DNA of 43,539 nt, taken from positions 1 through 43,539 of the forward strand of contig DATCDN010000098.1 of the NCBI GenBank assembly GCA_036510675.1, read 5' to 3'. Below, piece by piece: positions 27,833 to 35,666 of the stretch; positions within the stretch are counted from its first letter, which is position 1, and the number at the start of each line of letters is the position of its first letter. Source of the stretch: JAATGI01 sp036510675. GTDB lineage: Bacteria > Pseudomonadota > Alphaproteobacteria > ATCC43930 > CGMCC-115725. Below the pieces are notes generated by a model that was given only the letters and a program-made list of their open reading frames with translations, was not told the DNA's origin and searched no databases. The position numbers and the translations under genes are program-made.

Positions 27833-28441
27833 CTAATCGCTCAGCAATCCGGCCGGCGGGTCGAGCACGATGAAGCCGCCGGCGATATCCACGACCGGCA
27901 CCGCGGCGCGGGTGAACGGCACCAGCACCTCGCCGCCGCCCTCGCGCGCGACCTCGAGCGATTCGCCGGCGCCGTAATCATGCACCGCGCGCACCGTGCC
28001 GAACGGCGTGCCGTCGGTCAGCCGCACCGCCAGCCCGACCAGGTCGGCGTGATAGAATTCGTCCGCTGCCGGGGCCGGCAGCGCGCCGCGCGCGACATAA
28101 ATCTCGGTGCCTTTGAGCTTCTCGGCCTGATCGCGGTCGGTGATGCCTTCCACGACGGCGATCAGCATGTCGCCGGCGGCGCCGCGCAGGGTCAGCACGA
28201 CCGGCCGGCCGCCTTTGTCCTGGAGCGGGCCATAATCGGCGATCGCCTTCGGCTCGGCCGTGAAGCTCTTGACGCGCACCTCGCCGCGTACCCCATGGGC
28301 GCCCGCGATGGCGCCCAGCAACACGCGGTTCCCCCCACCCCGACCCTCCCCCTCAAGGGGGGAGGGAGAAGTCTGGCTCCGAATACTCCCTCCCCCCTTG
28401 AGGGGGAGGGTCGGGGTGGGGGGTGAGCCACGCATCGCCAT
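27833..28441 (-). CDS. rimM: 16S rRNA processing protein RimM, with repeat-derived N-terminus
   Basis: A RimM family protein that helps 30S head maturation by binding S19. The conserved domain begins at NRVLLGAIAGAHGVRGEVRVKSF (residue 38 of the longest frame) and continues through the PRC-barrel C-terminus (EFYHADLVGLAVRLTDG). In the longest frame (202 residues) codons 6-37 are entirely a palindromic repeat, giving low-complexity PPTPTLPLKGGG and SPLEGEGRGGG blocks. Either the repeat is translated, or translation really starts at GTG 28324 just inside the conserved domain, where a G-run could act as binding site. ATG 28441 and ATG 28435 lack a good binding site. Start is uncertain; the gene is not. 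Confidence 0.9.
   Translation of the reverse strand: MAMRGSPPTPTLPLKGGGSIRSQTSPSPLEGEGRGGGNRVLLGAIAGAHGVRGEVRVKSFTAEPKAIADYGPLQDKGGRPVVLTLRGAAGDMLIAVVEGITDRDQAEKLKGTEIYVARGALPAPAADEFYHADLVGLAVRLTDGTPFGTVRAVHDYGAGESLEVAREGGGEVLVPFTRAAVPVVDIAGGFIVLDPPAGLLSD
28331..28423. repeat. 37-bp perfect inverted repeat inside the rimM frame
   Basis: Arm 28331-28367 is the exact reverse complement of arm 28387-28423, separated by 19 bases. Each arm contains its own smaller palindrome (CTCCCCC/GGGGGAG). Composition matches the leuC-leuD and 5'-end repeats. It stays in frame with rimM on the minus strand and is also open on the plus strand, like Rickettsia-type palindromic elements that insert into coding genes. 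Confidence 0.9.
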
Positions 28442-28448
28442 TTAATGT

Positions 28449-28811
28449 TCAGGCTGTCGCCGCTCCCGCCTCGCCGCTTGCCGCTGCCGCAGCGGCAGCG
28501 CGCTCCTGGGCCTTCTTGCGCGGCGCCGACTGCTTCGGCCGCTCGCTGATCGCGGGCTTGTCGCGCAGGCCGGCATCGCCCAGAAAGCGCGCGACGCGCT
28601 CGCTCGGAAGCGCCCCGACGCCCAGCCAATGCTGAATCCGCTCCGCCTTCAGCTTGATGCGGTCGGGATGGTCCTTCACCAGCATCGGATTGTAGGTGCC
28701 GAGCTTTTCGATAAAGCGGCCGTCGCGCGGGCTGCGGCTGTCGGCCACCACGATATTGTAGAACGGCCGTTTCTTGGCGCCCGCCCGGGCCATGCGAATC
28801 TTGAGTGCCAT
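28449..28811 (-). CDS. rpsP: 30S ribosomal protein S16
   Basis: A 120-residue S16. The family core is unmistakable: ALKIRMARAGAKKRPFYNIVVADSRSPRDGRFIEKLGTYNP, then RIQHWLGVGALPSERVARFL. S16 is usually about 80 residues; the C-terminal 40 residues are a basic, then Ala-rich tail, typical of alphaproteobacterial members. AAGGAG precedes the ATG. Its stop lies 7 bases before the longest rimM start. Confidence 0.97.
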   Translation of the reverse strand: MALKIRMARAGAKKRPFYNIVVADSRSPRDGRFIEKLGTYNPMLVKDHPDRIKLKAERIQHWLGVGALPSERVARFLGDAGLRDKPAISERPKQSAPRKKAQERAAAAAAASGEAGAATA

Positions 28812-28840
28812 GCTGCTCCTTGGGAATCCCTGTGAATGCG

Positions 28841-30202
28841 TTATCGTCCGAAACCGCCGCCCGGCATCAGCGCGCCGATGCCGTGCCGCATCAGGCCCTT
28901 CTGACCGAGCTTGTTCATCTTTTTCATCATCGTCGCCATGTCCTGATACTGTTTCAGCAGGCGATTGATCTCCTGAACGCTGGTGCCCGATCCCGTCGCG
29001 ATGCGCCGCCGCCGCGACGCGTTCAGCAGCTTGGGGTCCTTGCGCTCCTTCTGCGTCATCGAGCCGATGATCGCTTCCTGGCGCTTGATCAGGCTGTCAT
29101 CGAGGTTGGCTTCGCTGATCTGCTTCTTGATCTTCTGCACACCGGGCAGCATGCCCATGACGCCGCCCATGCCGCCCATCTTGCGTAGCTGGCGCAGCTG
29201 GGCCGCCAGATCGTTGAGATCGAACTGGCCGCGCGCCATTTTCTTGGCGAGCCTCTCGGCGTCTTCCTGCTCGATGGTCTCGGCGGCTTTCTCGACCAGG
29301 CTGACGACGTCACCCATGTCGAGAATGCGGCCGGCGATCCGCTCCGGCCGGAAGATTTCGAGGGCGTCGAGCTTTTCGCCGAGGCCCAGCAGCTTGATCG
29401 GCTTGCCGGTGACGGCGCGCATCGACAGCGCGGCGCCGCCGCGCGCGTCACCATCGACGCGGGTCAGCACGATGCCGGTGATGCCGACGCGCTCGGAAAA
29501 GCTTTTCGCCAGATTGACCGCGTCCTGGCCGGTCATGGCATCGGCGACCAGCAGCGAATCGGCCGGCTTCACCTCCTGGCTGACCGCCGCGACCTCGAAC
29601 ATCAGCGTCTCGTCGATATGGAGCCGGCCGGCGGTATCGAGGATCACCACGTCATAGGCTTCGCGCCGCGCCACATCCATCGCGCGCCGGGCGATGGTCA
29701 CCGGCTGTTCGCCCGCGACGATCTCCAGCGACGTGACGCCGATCTGGCGCGCCAGAATCGCCAATTGCTCTTGCGCCGCCGGGCGGTGCACGTCGAGCGA
29801 GGCGAGCAGCACCTTCTTGCGCTCGCGCTCCTTCAGCATGCGCGCCAGCTTGGCCGAGGTCGTGGTCTTGCCCGAGCCTTGCAGACCCAGCATCAGGATC
29901 GGCACCGGCGGCACGGCGTTGAGATTGATCGGCTCGCCCGCGCCCAGCGTCTCGATCAGATGGTCGTGGACGATCTTCACCACCATCTGCGCCGGGGTGA
30001 TGGAGCGCAGCACCTCCGCCCCGATCGCCTTGGCGCGGACAGCGTCGACGAATTGCTTGACGATGGGCAGCGCGACATCGGCCTCGATCAGCGCTAGGCG
30101 GATCTCGCGCATCGCGACGCCGACATCCTCCTCCGACAGCGCGCCGCGCTTTTTCAGGCGGTCGAACGTATCGGTCAGGCGCTGACTTAGACTCTCGAAC
30201 AT
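28841..30202 (-). CDS. ffh: Signal recognition particle protein Ffh
   Basis: A 453-residue SRP54 homologue, the GTPase that with 4.5S RNA targets nascent membrane proteins to FtsY. Domains: N helical bundle (1-90), G domain with P-loop GLQGSGKTTTSAKLA (106-120), VILDTAGRLHID (G3) and TRVDGDARGGAALS (G4 region), and a Met-rich M domain from about residue 300 with GMGGVMGMLPGVQK and the closing MMKKMNKLGQKGLMRHG. Length is standard. It heads the ffh-rpsP-rimM-trmD-rplS run. The 196 bases upstream (30203-30398) hold no recognisable gene and presumably the operon promoter, which I cannot place. Confidence 0.97.
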   Translation of the reverse strand: MFESLSQRLTDTFDRLKKRGALSEEDVGVAMREIRLALIEADVALPIVKQFVDAVRAKAIGAEVLRSITPAQMVVKIVHDHLIETLGAGEPINLNAVPPVPILMLGLQGSGKTTTSAKLARMLKERERKKVLLASLDVHRPAAQEQLAILARQIGVTSLEIVAGEQPVTIARRAMDVARREAYDVVILDTAGRLHIDETLMFEVAAVSQEVKPADSLLVADAMTGQDAVNLAKSFSERVGITGIVLTRVDGDARGGAALSMRAVTGKPIKLLGLGEKLDALEIFRPERIAGRILDMGDVVSLVEKAAETIEQEDAERLAKKMARGQFDLNDLAAQLRQLRKMGGMGGVMGMLPGVQKIKKQISEANLDDSLIKRQEAIIGSMTQKERKDPKLLNASRRRRIATGSGTSVQEINRLLKQYQDMATMMKKMNKLGQKGLMRHGIGALMPGGGFGR

Positions 30203-30398
30203 GGCGTGCCTATGATCGTCCCGTCAAAGCATAGCGGGCCGGTGCGCGACACTCGCGGACCGACCGTCCCCCGTGAGGGTAATGACAAAAACCAGCTTCA
30301 GAGAAGCGCCCGGAACCTAAGCGCGCCGCCCTCGCCTGTCAATCCGGCCGCTGGGCGGCGCCAATCGTTAACATGGCGGCCGATTAACCTTTCGTCCC

Positions 30399-30656
30399 AT
30401 GACAAGCGACGGTGCGCCGATGTCAATGGCCACCATGGTCAGGCGCGGCACCAAACCCAATCGCAACGTTGAAGAATCCCTGCATCATTCGCCGGTCACG
30501 GGCATGATCGACGCGATCCTGCTGGGCGAGATGCGGCATCTGCGCAATCCAGGCGGGCGCGATGCGGACGGCGCGCGCCGCACCGCGCAGCAGACGGCGA
30601 TGCAGATGTCGTGGCAATTGCACGCCCTGATCGCGAACAAGTTCCCGCCGCTTTAA
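30399..30656 (+). CDS. Small hypothetical protein
   Basis: An 85-residue frame between ffh and the riboswitch. Codon third positions are G/C-rich from about codon 30 on, as in neighbouring genes, which supports coding. Several ATGs are possible (30399, 30420, 30435); none has a strong binding site. The protein has a basic N-terminus (MVRRGTKPNRN), a helical middle (MIDAILLGEMRHLRNPGG) and a Gln/Met-rich end (QQTAMQMSWQLHALIANKF). There is no membrane segment or known motif. I do not recognise it, and it may be spurious. Confidence 0.45.
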   Translation: MTSDGAPMSMATMVRRGTKPNRNVEESLHHSPVTGMIDAILLGEMRHLRNPGGRDADGARRTAQQTAMQMSWQLHALIANKFPPL

Positions 30657-30699
30657 GGATCGCCCTCTATCCCGGCGCGTGAAGCTCTGATATATCCAA

Positions 30700-30810
30700 G
30701 CCGTCAGTGGGGAGTAGCCGCCCGCGATTAAGCGGGGTTCGCGTCAACATACTTGGCTTCGGCCATGGCGCGGACGACCCTTCGTTTGGCGAGACCGTTG
30801 GCATTGATTC
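30700..30810 (+). ncRNA. yybP-ykoY (manganese) riboswitch
   Basis: Conserved loop words of the class are present: GGGGAGTAGC at 30709-30718 and GAGACC at 30791-30796, with GCGTCAACATACTTGGC between (30741-30757). P1 pairs TCAGTG 30704-30709 with CATTGA 30802-30807; an inner helix pairs CCCGC 30721-30725 with GCGGG 30732-30736. A -10-like TATATC at 30691-30696 would start transcription at about 30703. Downstream, a TCCCGGCCGGGA palindrome (30813-30824) covers part of the ribosome binding site. The regulated gene is a cation exchanger, which fits Mn2+ sensing. Confidence 0.82.
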
Positions 30811-30833
30811 CATCCCGGCCGGGAGGGGATTCA

Positions 30834-31877
30834 ATGTCATCGCGTCCTTCGTCCCGGCCGGTCGGTGGTCGGGATATGATCGTTACCGTTATTCTCTTCA
30901 TTGGCGCCGCGATCGCGATCTATTTGTCGTGCGAATTCTTCGTCAACGGCGTCGAATGGTGTGGCCAGCGTCTGTCGGTCACCCAGACCGCCACCGGCAC
31001 CATCCTCGCGGCTTTCGGCACGGCGCTGCCCGAGAGTGTCGTCACCCTGATGGCGGTGGTCTTCGGCACCAGCGACGCCCAGCGGGAGATCGGCGTCGGC
31101 GCGGCGATCGGCGGCCCGCTGGTGCTCAGCACCATCGCCTACGGCATTGTCGGGCTGGTGCTGCTCGGCGCCGCCCCGGCCCTGCGCCGCCAGCGCCTTC
31201 CCGCCAGCGACCGCCGCCGGCTTAGCCGGGATCAGGGCTGGTTCCTGGTCATCTTCTGCGGCGGCTTGGGGCTGGGCTTCGCTGCCTTTCCCGGCAAGCA
31301 TTGGCTCGGCCTGGTGTTCCTGCTCGCCTATGGTCTTTATGTCTGGAGGGAACTGGCGCGCGGCGGCGCCATCGCCCAGGCGCGCGACTTGGCACCCTTA
31401 AAAATCCGTCCCCGCGACCGCAACCCGGCGCTGTGGTGGGCCGCGCTGCAAACGCTGGGCGCGCTGGCGGTGATCTTCCTCGCCTCGCATGTCTTCGTCG
31501 GCCAGCTCAACCAGATCGGCCCGTGGCTGGGCCTGTCGCCGCAGCTCGCGGCGCTGCTGCTGGCGCCGATCGCGACCGAGCTGCCGGAGACGATGAACGC
31601 GGTGATCTGGACCCGCCAGGGCAAGGAGAAGCTGGCGCTGGCCAATATCGGCGGCTCGATGATGATCCAGGCGACGGTGCCGACCGCCATCGGCCTGTTC
31701 GGCACCCCGTGGCTGTTCGACCGCGCGCTTGCCGTCGCCGCCGCCGTCACGGTGGTCGCCGTCATGGCGCTGTTCGCGATTTTCCGCGGCGGCCACGTTA
31801 CCGGTCTCCGCCTCTCCTGGATCGGCCTGCTCTATCTGGTATTCGCTGGCACGCTGTTGACGGTCCGCTATTGGTGA
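30834..31877 (+). CDS. CaCA-type cation/proton or cation/sodium exchanger under riboswitch control
   Basis: A polytopic inner-membrane exchanger with about ten hydrophobic segments in two related halves. Each half carries the family's alpha-repeat ion-binding motif: GTALPESVV in the first and ATELPETMN in the second. Start ATG 30834 is chosen for GGGAGGGG at 30821-30828 with 5-base spacing (347 residues); ATG 30876 (333 residues) begins right at the first membrane segment and lacks a good site. The manganese-type riboswitch upstream suggests that it exports Mn2+ (or Ca2+/Mn2+) when metal is high. Homologues are often annotated as sodium:calcium antiporters, so ion choice is inference. Confidence 0.88.
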   Translation: MSSRPSSRPVGGRDMIVTVILFIGAAIAIYLSCEFFVNGVEWCGQRLSVTQTATGTILAAFGTALPESVVTLMAVVFGTSDAQREIGVGAAIGGPLVLSTIAYGIVGLVLLGAAPALRRQRLPASDRRRLSRDQGWFLVIFCGGLGLGFAAFPGKHWLGLVFLLAYGLYVWRELARGGAIAQARDLAPLKIRPRDRNPALWWAALQTLGALAVIFLASHVFVGQLNQIGPWLGLSPQLAALLLAPIATELPETMNAVIWTRQGKEKLALANIGGSMMIQATVPTAIGLFGTPWLFDRALAVAAAVTVVAVMALFAIFRGGHVTGLRLSWIGLLYLVFAGTLLTVRYW

Positions 31878-31881
31878 GGAA

Positions 31882-32673
31882 TTAGCTGGCGAACGGCTTG
31901 CGCCCGCGTGCCGGGACGGCGGTGAAGGTCTGGTGATCGGGCAATTCGACGACCTCGACCTCGACGCCATAAAGCGCCGCCAGCGCCGCCGGGGTGATGA
32001 CCTCGGCCGGCGGGCCGAGCGCCGCGAGGCGGCCGTCGCGCAGCAAGGCGGCGCGGTCGCCGCACAAGAAGACATGGTCGGGATCGTGGGTCGACAGCAC
32101 CACCGCCATGCCGCGTTTCGCCAGCGCCGTAATCTGGTCGAGGACGCGGAGCTGGTTGCCGAAATCGAGGCTGGCGGTCGGCTCGTCCATCACCAGCAGG
32201 CGCGGCTCCTGCGCCAGCGCGCGGGCGATCAGCACCATCTGGCGCTCGCCGCCGCTGATCTCGGTATAGATGCGGTCGCGCAGATGCGACATGCCGAGCG
32301 CCGCGAGACCGGCTTCCGCCGCCGCCACATCCTTCTTGCCGGGCGAGGCGAAGAGGCCGATATGCGCGACCCGTCCCATCAGCACGGTATCGAGCACCGT
32401 GAAGGGAAAGAACGCGGTGCCCGCCTGGGGCACATAGCCCACCAATTTCGCCAGCTCGGGCCGCGAGAACGCGGCGATGTCCTTGCCTTGCAACGTCACC
32501 CGGCCGCCCAGCGGCGGCAGCAGGCCCAGCAGCGTCTTCATCAGCGTGGTCTTGCCGCCGCCATTGGGGCCGAGGAGGCATAAAACCTCCCCCTCGCGGA
32601 TATCGATGTCGATATCACGACCGATCTTTTTCCGGCGATAGCCGATATCGAGCTTGGTCGCTTCGAGGATCAT
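31882..32673 (-). CDS. ABC transporter ATPase, FecE/BtuD type
   Basis: A 263-residue ATPase of the iron-siderophore/cobalamin importer group. Walker A is GPNGGGKTT near 35-43, the signature is EISGGERQMVLIARALAQ, Walker B is LLVMDEPTASLDFGNQ (the DFGNQ continuation is typical of FecE/FhuC), and the H-loop is in LSTHDPDHVF. ATG 32673 overlaps the permease stop (ATGA). It lies 4 bases from the convergent exchanger gene. Together with the next two genes it makes a complete importer; the long open frame running on upstream is permease shadow. Confidence 0.92.
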   Translation of the reverse strand: MILEATKLDIGYRRKKIGRDIDIDIREGEVLCLLGPNGGGKTTLMKTLLGLLPPLGGRVTLQGKDIAAFSRPELAKLVGYVPQAGTAFFPFTVLDTVLMGRVAHIGLFASPGKKDVAAAEAGLAALGMSHLRDRIYTEISGGERQMVLIARALAQEPRLLVMDEPTASLDFGNQLRVLDQITALAKRGMAVVLSTHDPDHVFLCGDRAALLRDGRLAALGPPAEVITPAALAALYGVEVEVVELPDHQTFTAVPARGRKPFAS

Positions 32674-33683
32674 TGCCAGCCGCGCCGCGACGAGGCCAGC
32701 AGCCACAGGAAGAACGGCGCCCCGATGAAGGCGGTCAGCACGCCGATCGGAATCTCGATGGTCGCCATGGTCCGCGCCAGCGTGTCCACCAGCAGCAAAT
32801 AGGCCGCGCCCATCAGCATCGAGACCGGCAAGAGGCGCGAGAATTCCGGCCCCGTGATCAGCCGCGCCATGTGCGGGATGATCAGGCCGATCCAGCCGAT
32901 GATGCCGGAGATCGACACCGCCGCCGAGGTGATGAGGGTGGCGCCCGCGATGAACAGAAAGCGCAGCACGGCGGTGTTGACGCCCAGCGACCGCGCCTCC
33001 TCCTCGCCCAGCGTCATCACATTCATGCGCCAGCGCAGGAGATAGAGCGGCACCAGGCCGATCAGGATGGCCGGCAGCGCCGCGTAAAGGTCGGGCAGGT
33101 TGACCGAGGTGAGGCTGCCCAGCAGCCAGAAGGTGATGGCCGGCAATTGGTTGTAGGGATCGGCGAAGACCTTCACCAGCGCGATCGCGGCGCCGAGCAG
33201 CGTGCCCATCGCGACGCCCGCCAGCACCAGCACCAGGATCGGGTCGCGGCCCTTCATCGCGGTGCCGATGAGATAGACCACCGCGACCGTGCCCAGCCCG
33301 CCGACAAAGGCCAGCAGCTCCACCAGTAGAATCGGCAGCGACAGGAAAATGCCCAGCACCGCGCCGAGACCGGCGCCTGCCGCGACGCCGAGAATGTCGG
33401 GCGAGACCAGCGGGTTGCGGAACAGGCCCTGATAGGTCGAGCCGGCGCCCGCCAGCGCCGCCCCGACCAGGATTGCGGCGGCGATGCGCGGCAGGCGGAT
33501 GCGCCACACCACCGCATCGACCGCTGGCGCGACATGGCTGGCGCCGCCGGAGACCTTGGCCCACAGCACCGCGAAGAGATCGTGCGGGCTGACCGGGAAC
33601 TGGCCGACCGCGAAGGCGCCGATGCACAGCAGCACCAGAAGGCCGAGCGGCAATCCGATATCGACGGCCCAGCTATGCTTCAC
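32670..33683 (-). CDS. ABC permease, FecCD/BtuC family
   Basis: A 337-residue permease with about ten membrane helices. It has the family's RLPRIAAAILVGAALAGAGSTYQGLFRNPL block near residue 60, the GxxG-type ATPase-contact loop in LGEEEARSLGV, and GLIIPHMARL near residue 270. The whole importer is of the metal-chelate class (Fe-siderophore, haem, cobalamin). Its start overlaps the stop of the binding-protein gene and its stop overlaps the ATPase start, showing a coupled three-gene unit. A single permease gene implies a homodimer, as in BtuC. Confidence 0.92.
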   Translation of the reverse strand: MKHSWAVDIGLPLGLLVLLCIGAFAVGQFPVSPHDLFAVLWAKVSGGASHVAPAVDAVVWRIRLPRIAAAILVGAALAGAGSTYQGLFRNPLVSPDILGVAAGAGLGAVLGIFLSLPILLVELLAFVGGLGTVAVVYLIGTAMKGRDPILVLVLAGVAMGTLLGAAIALVKVFADPYNQLPAITFWLLGSLTSVNLPDLYAALPAILIGLVPLYLLRWRMNVMTLGEEEARSLGVNTAVLRFLFIAGATLITSAAVSISGIIGWIGLIIPHMARLITGPEFSRLLPVSMLMGAAYLLLVDTLARTMATIEIPIGVLTAFIGAPFFLWLLASSRRGWQ

Positions 33684-34723
33684 GCCGGCTCCAGCAAGGC
33701 CGTGAGCTGCACCGGGGTCAGGTCGATATGATAGAAGCGGCGATAAAAATCATGCGTCTCGGCGGCAAGGTCGCCAGTAAAGAGGCCGCCATAGAGCTTG
33801 TTGCACAGCCATTTGAGGCCGATCAGCCGATTGGCGGCGGGCGGCGAATCGAACCAGCCGAACGGCTTGTTCGGCGCCAGGAAGACGCGGCGCTGACGCA
33901 CCGCCAGGACCTCCTCCCAGATCGGATCATGCCACACAGCCTGATAAAAGCGCTGATCGATGGTCACCACATCCTCGGGATTCCAGGCCAGGATCTGCTC
34001 GGCGGATACGGTGGCGATATTACGCTTTTCCCCGGTGGCGGCGACATTCATCGCGCCGACGAAATCCAGCATCTCGGCATTGATCGAGCCGGCGAGGCCG
34101 GTCTCCAGCCCCTCCGGTCCGCGCGCGTAATAAACGCGGGCGCGCTGGTCACGCGGCACATAGGCGACGCGGGTCCGGACCAGCGCCAGCAGGTCGGCGG
34201 CATAGGCCGCCAGCCCCTCGGCCTCGGCGGCGGCGCCCAGGATTTCGCCGAGCTGGCGGTATAGCGCCGGCGTGCGGGTCAGCGCGCCGTCGAGCAGCAG
34301 GTAGGGAATGCCGGTCTGCTGCTGCACCCGGTCGGCCAGCGAGGCATAGATCGGCGCGATGGTGCCGATATCGATGATGAGATCGGGCTGGTTCTTGAGC
34401 ACCACCTCGACATTGGCGGTGTTGGCGCGCCCGGTCAGGCGCCCGGTGACCGGCAAGGCGGCGTATTTCGCCGGCAGATACGCGCGGCGCTCTTCGTTGA
34501 TCGGCTCGGGCCAGCCCACCAGCCGGTCCGGCGCCAGGGTATAGAGCGAGATCGCGGCGGGCGTGCCGGCGGCGAACACCCGGCCGATGGTGGCGGGGAT
34601 TTCGACCTTGCGGCCGGCGCCATCGGTGACGGTGCGCTTGCCGGTCTGCGCCAGGAGCCGAGCCGGCCCGAGGGCGACAGCCGACCCGGCAAGCAGAGAC
34701 AGCGCGGCGCGGCGGGAGATCAT
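33680..34723 (-). CDS. Periplasmic metal-chelate binding protein with Tat-like signal
   Basis: A 347-residue binding protein of the FecB/TroA-like class. The N-terminus MISRRAALSLLAGSAVALGP is a twin-arginine style signal with likely cleavage after the ALA-like ARLLAQ region. The mature part has TVTDGAGRKVEIPATIGRVFAAGTPAA, typical of this class, and the SAEQILAWNPEDVVTID motif. ATG 34723 is preferred over a TTG 9 bases upstream. It is the capture subunit for the neighbouring permease and ATPase. Tat export would suggest folding before export, but the signal could also be Sec-compatible. The ligand is not known; tandem oxygenase genes lie directly upstream in the same direction. Confidence 0.88.
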   Translation of the reverse strand: MISRRAALSLLAGSAVALGPARLLAQTGKRTVTDGAGRKVEIPATIGRVFAAGTPAAISLYTLAPDRLVGWPEPINEERRAYLPAKYAALPVTGRLTGRANTANVEVVLKNQPDLIIDIGTIAPIYASLADRVQQQTGIPYLLLDGALTRTPALYRQLGEILGAAAEAEGLAAYAADLLALVRTRVAYVPRDQRARVYYARGPEGLETGLAGSINAEMLDFVGAMNVAATGEKRNIATVSAEQILAWNPEDVVTIDQRFYQAVWHDPIWEEVLAVRQRRVFLAPNKPFGWFDSPPAANRLIGLKWLCNKLYGGLFTGDLAAETHDFYRRFYHIDLTPVQLTALLEPA

Positions 34724-34786
34724 GCCGGCCAATGTAACAGCGGCCGGCCGCCGTTCAAGCGCTATAGCCCCCCGGTCATAGCCAGA

Positions 34787-35650
34787 TCATAGCCAATAGG
34801 CGATGGTGCGGAATTCGATGCTTTCGCGGGTCCGCGCGCCACGCCGGCCGGTATCGTGGAACGCGGTGTGCGGCGCGAACCAGGCGCGATCATGGTCCGA
34901 ATCATGCAGCTTGATCAGCAGCACCTCGTCGCGGTTCATATCGGGGTAATAGAACCAGCGGTGATGCGGGCCGTGGCGGAAGATCAGCGCCGAGGGAATC
35001 TCGTCCTCGTTCGGGATCGGCGCCAGCATCTCCGCCGGCGTGGGGCGTGCGTCGCGCCAGATGCGCCGATTATGCACGCCCTCCTCCGGCGCGATGCTGC
35101 GAAAATCGCACAGCGCCACCGGCCAATCCTGCGGCGGCTCCGAATAGGGGCGCCAGAAGCTCGAGGCGAGAAAGCGGCGATAGGTTTGGCCCGGCATCGC
35201 GGGCGCGAACAGGGCCTGCGCCGCCTTCGGCCCGGTCGTCGGCGACATGTCGACATGCACGTCGGAGGCCGGCGGCTGGTTGCGCCCGTCGCTGGTGTCG
35301 GCGGCGGTGCGCATGACATAGCCCAGCGACAGCACCAGATCGGCGCCGGTCAGCGCCTTCACCGCCTCGATTACCTCCGCCGGATAGACCGCGTCGATTT
35401 CGGTGCGGTCGCGGAAATTCCCGACCGTGCTCTCGTGCCGAAACAGCTCGAAGCCATGCGTGCCGAGCGTCGGGCGTTCCGCCGCCATGCGGGCATCGCG
35501 GATGGTAACGCGATGCGGCACGAAGCGGCCGGTATTCACCTCGTCGCCGGGAAAGCAGAAGCGGCGGCTGATCTCGGTGTCGGGCGAGACATAGTTTAGG
35601 GTCGCGGTGACGGTATCCGTCGCTAGTCTGGTCTCTTCGCGGATGCTCAT
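34787..35650 (-). CDS. CmcJ/NvfI-family Fe(II)/2OG oxygenase-like protein, tandem copy A
   Basis: A 287-residue putative non-haem iron oxygenase. H132-x-D134 (DVHVDMSP) and H261 (WFAPHTAFHD) are in place for the iron triad; the C-terminal ARTRESIEFRTIAYWL block supplies the likely 2OG Arg. It shares extensive identity by eye with copy B immediately upstream (PGDEVNTGRFVxHRVxIRDAR, THGFELFR, FYYPxMNRDE). ATG 35650 is the start that aligns with copy B. It lies 16 bases downstream of copy B and 63 bases upstream of the binding-protein gene, so all five genes may be one operon. The substrate is unknown. Confidence 0.8.
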   Translation of the reverse strand: MSIREETRLATDTVTATLNYVSPDTEISRRFCFPGDEVNTGRFVPHRVTIRDARMAAERPTLGTHGFELFRHESTVGNFRDRTEIDAVYPAEVIEAVKALTGADLVLSLGYVMRTAADTSDGRNQPPASDVHVDMSPTTGPKAAQALFAPAMPGQTYRRFLASSFWRPYSEPPQDWPVALCDFRSIAPEEGVHNRRIWRDARPTPAEMLAPIPNEDEIPSALIFRHGPHHRWFYYPDMNRDEVLLIKLHDSDHDRAWFAPHTAFHDTGRRGARTRESIEFRTIAYWL

Positions 35651-35666
35651 GACGCTTTTCCCAAGC

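Noticed and set aside
28331..28423. The rimM repeat as a CRISPR or tandem array
   Set aside because: It is one inverted repeat with a single spacer. There are no regularly spaced direct repeats anywhere in the window and no cas genes.
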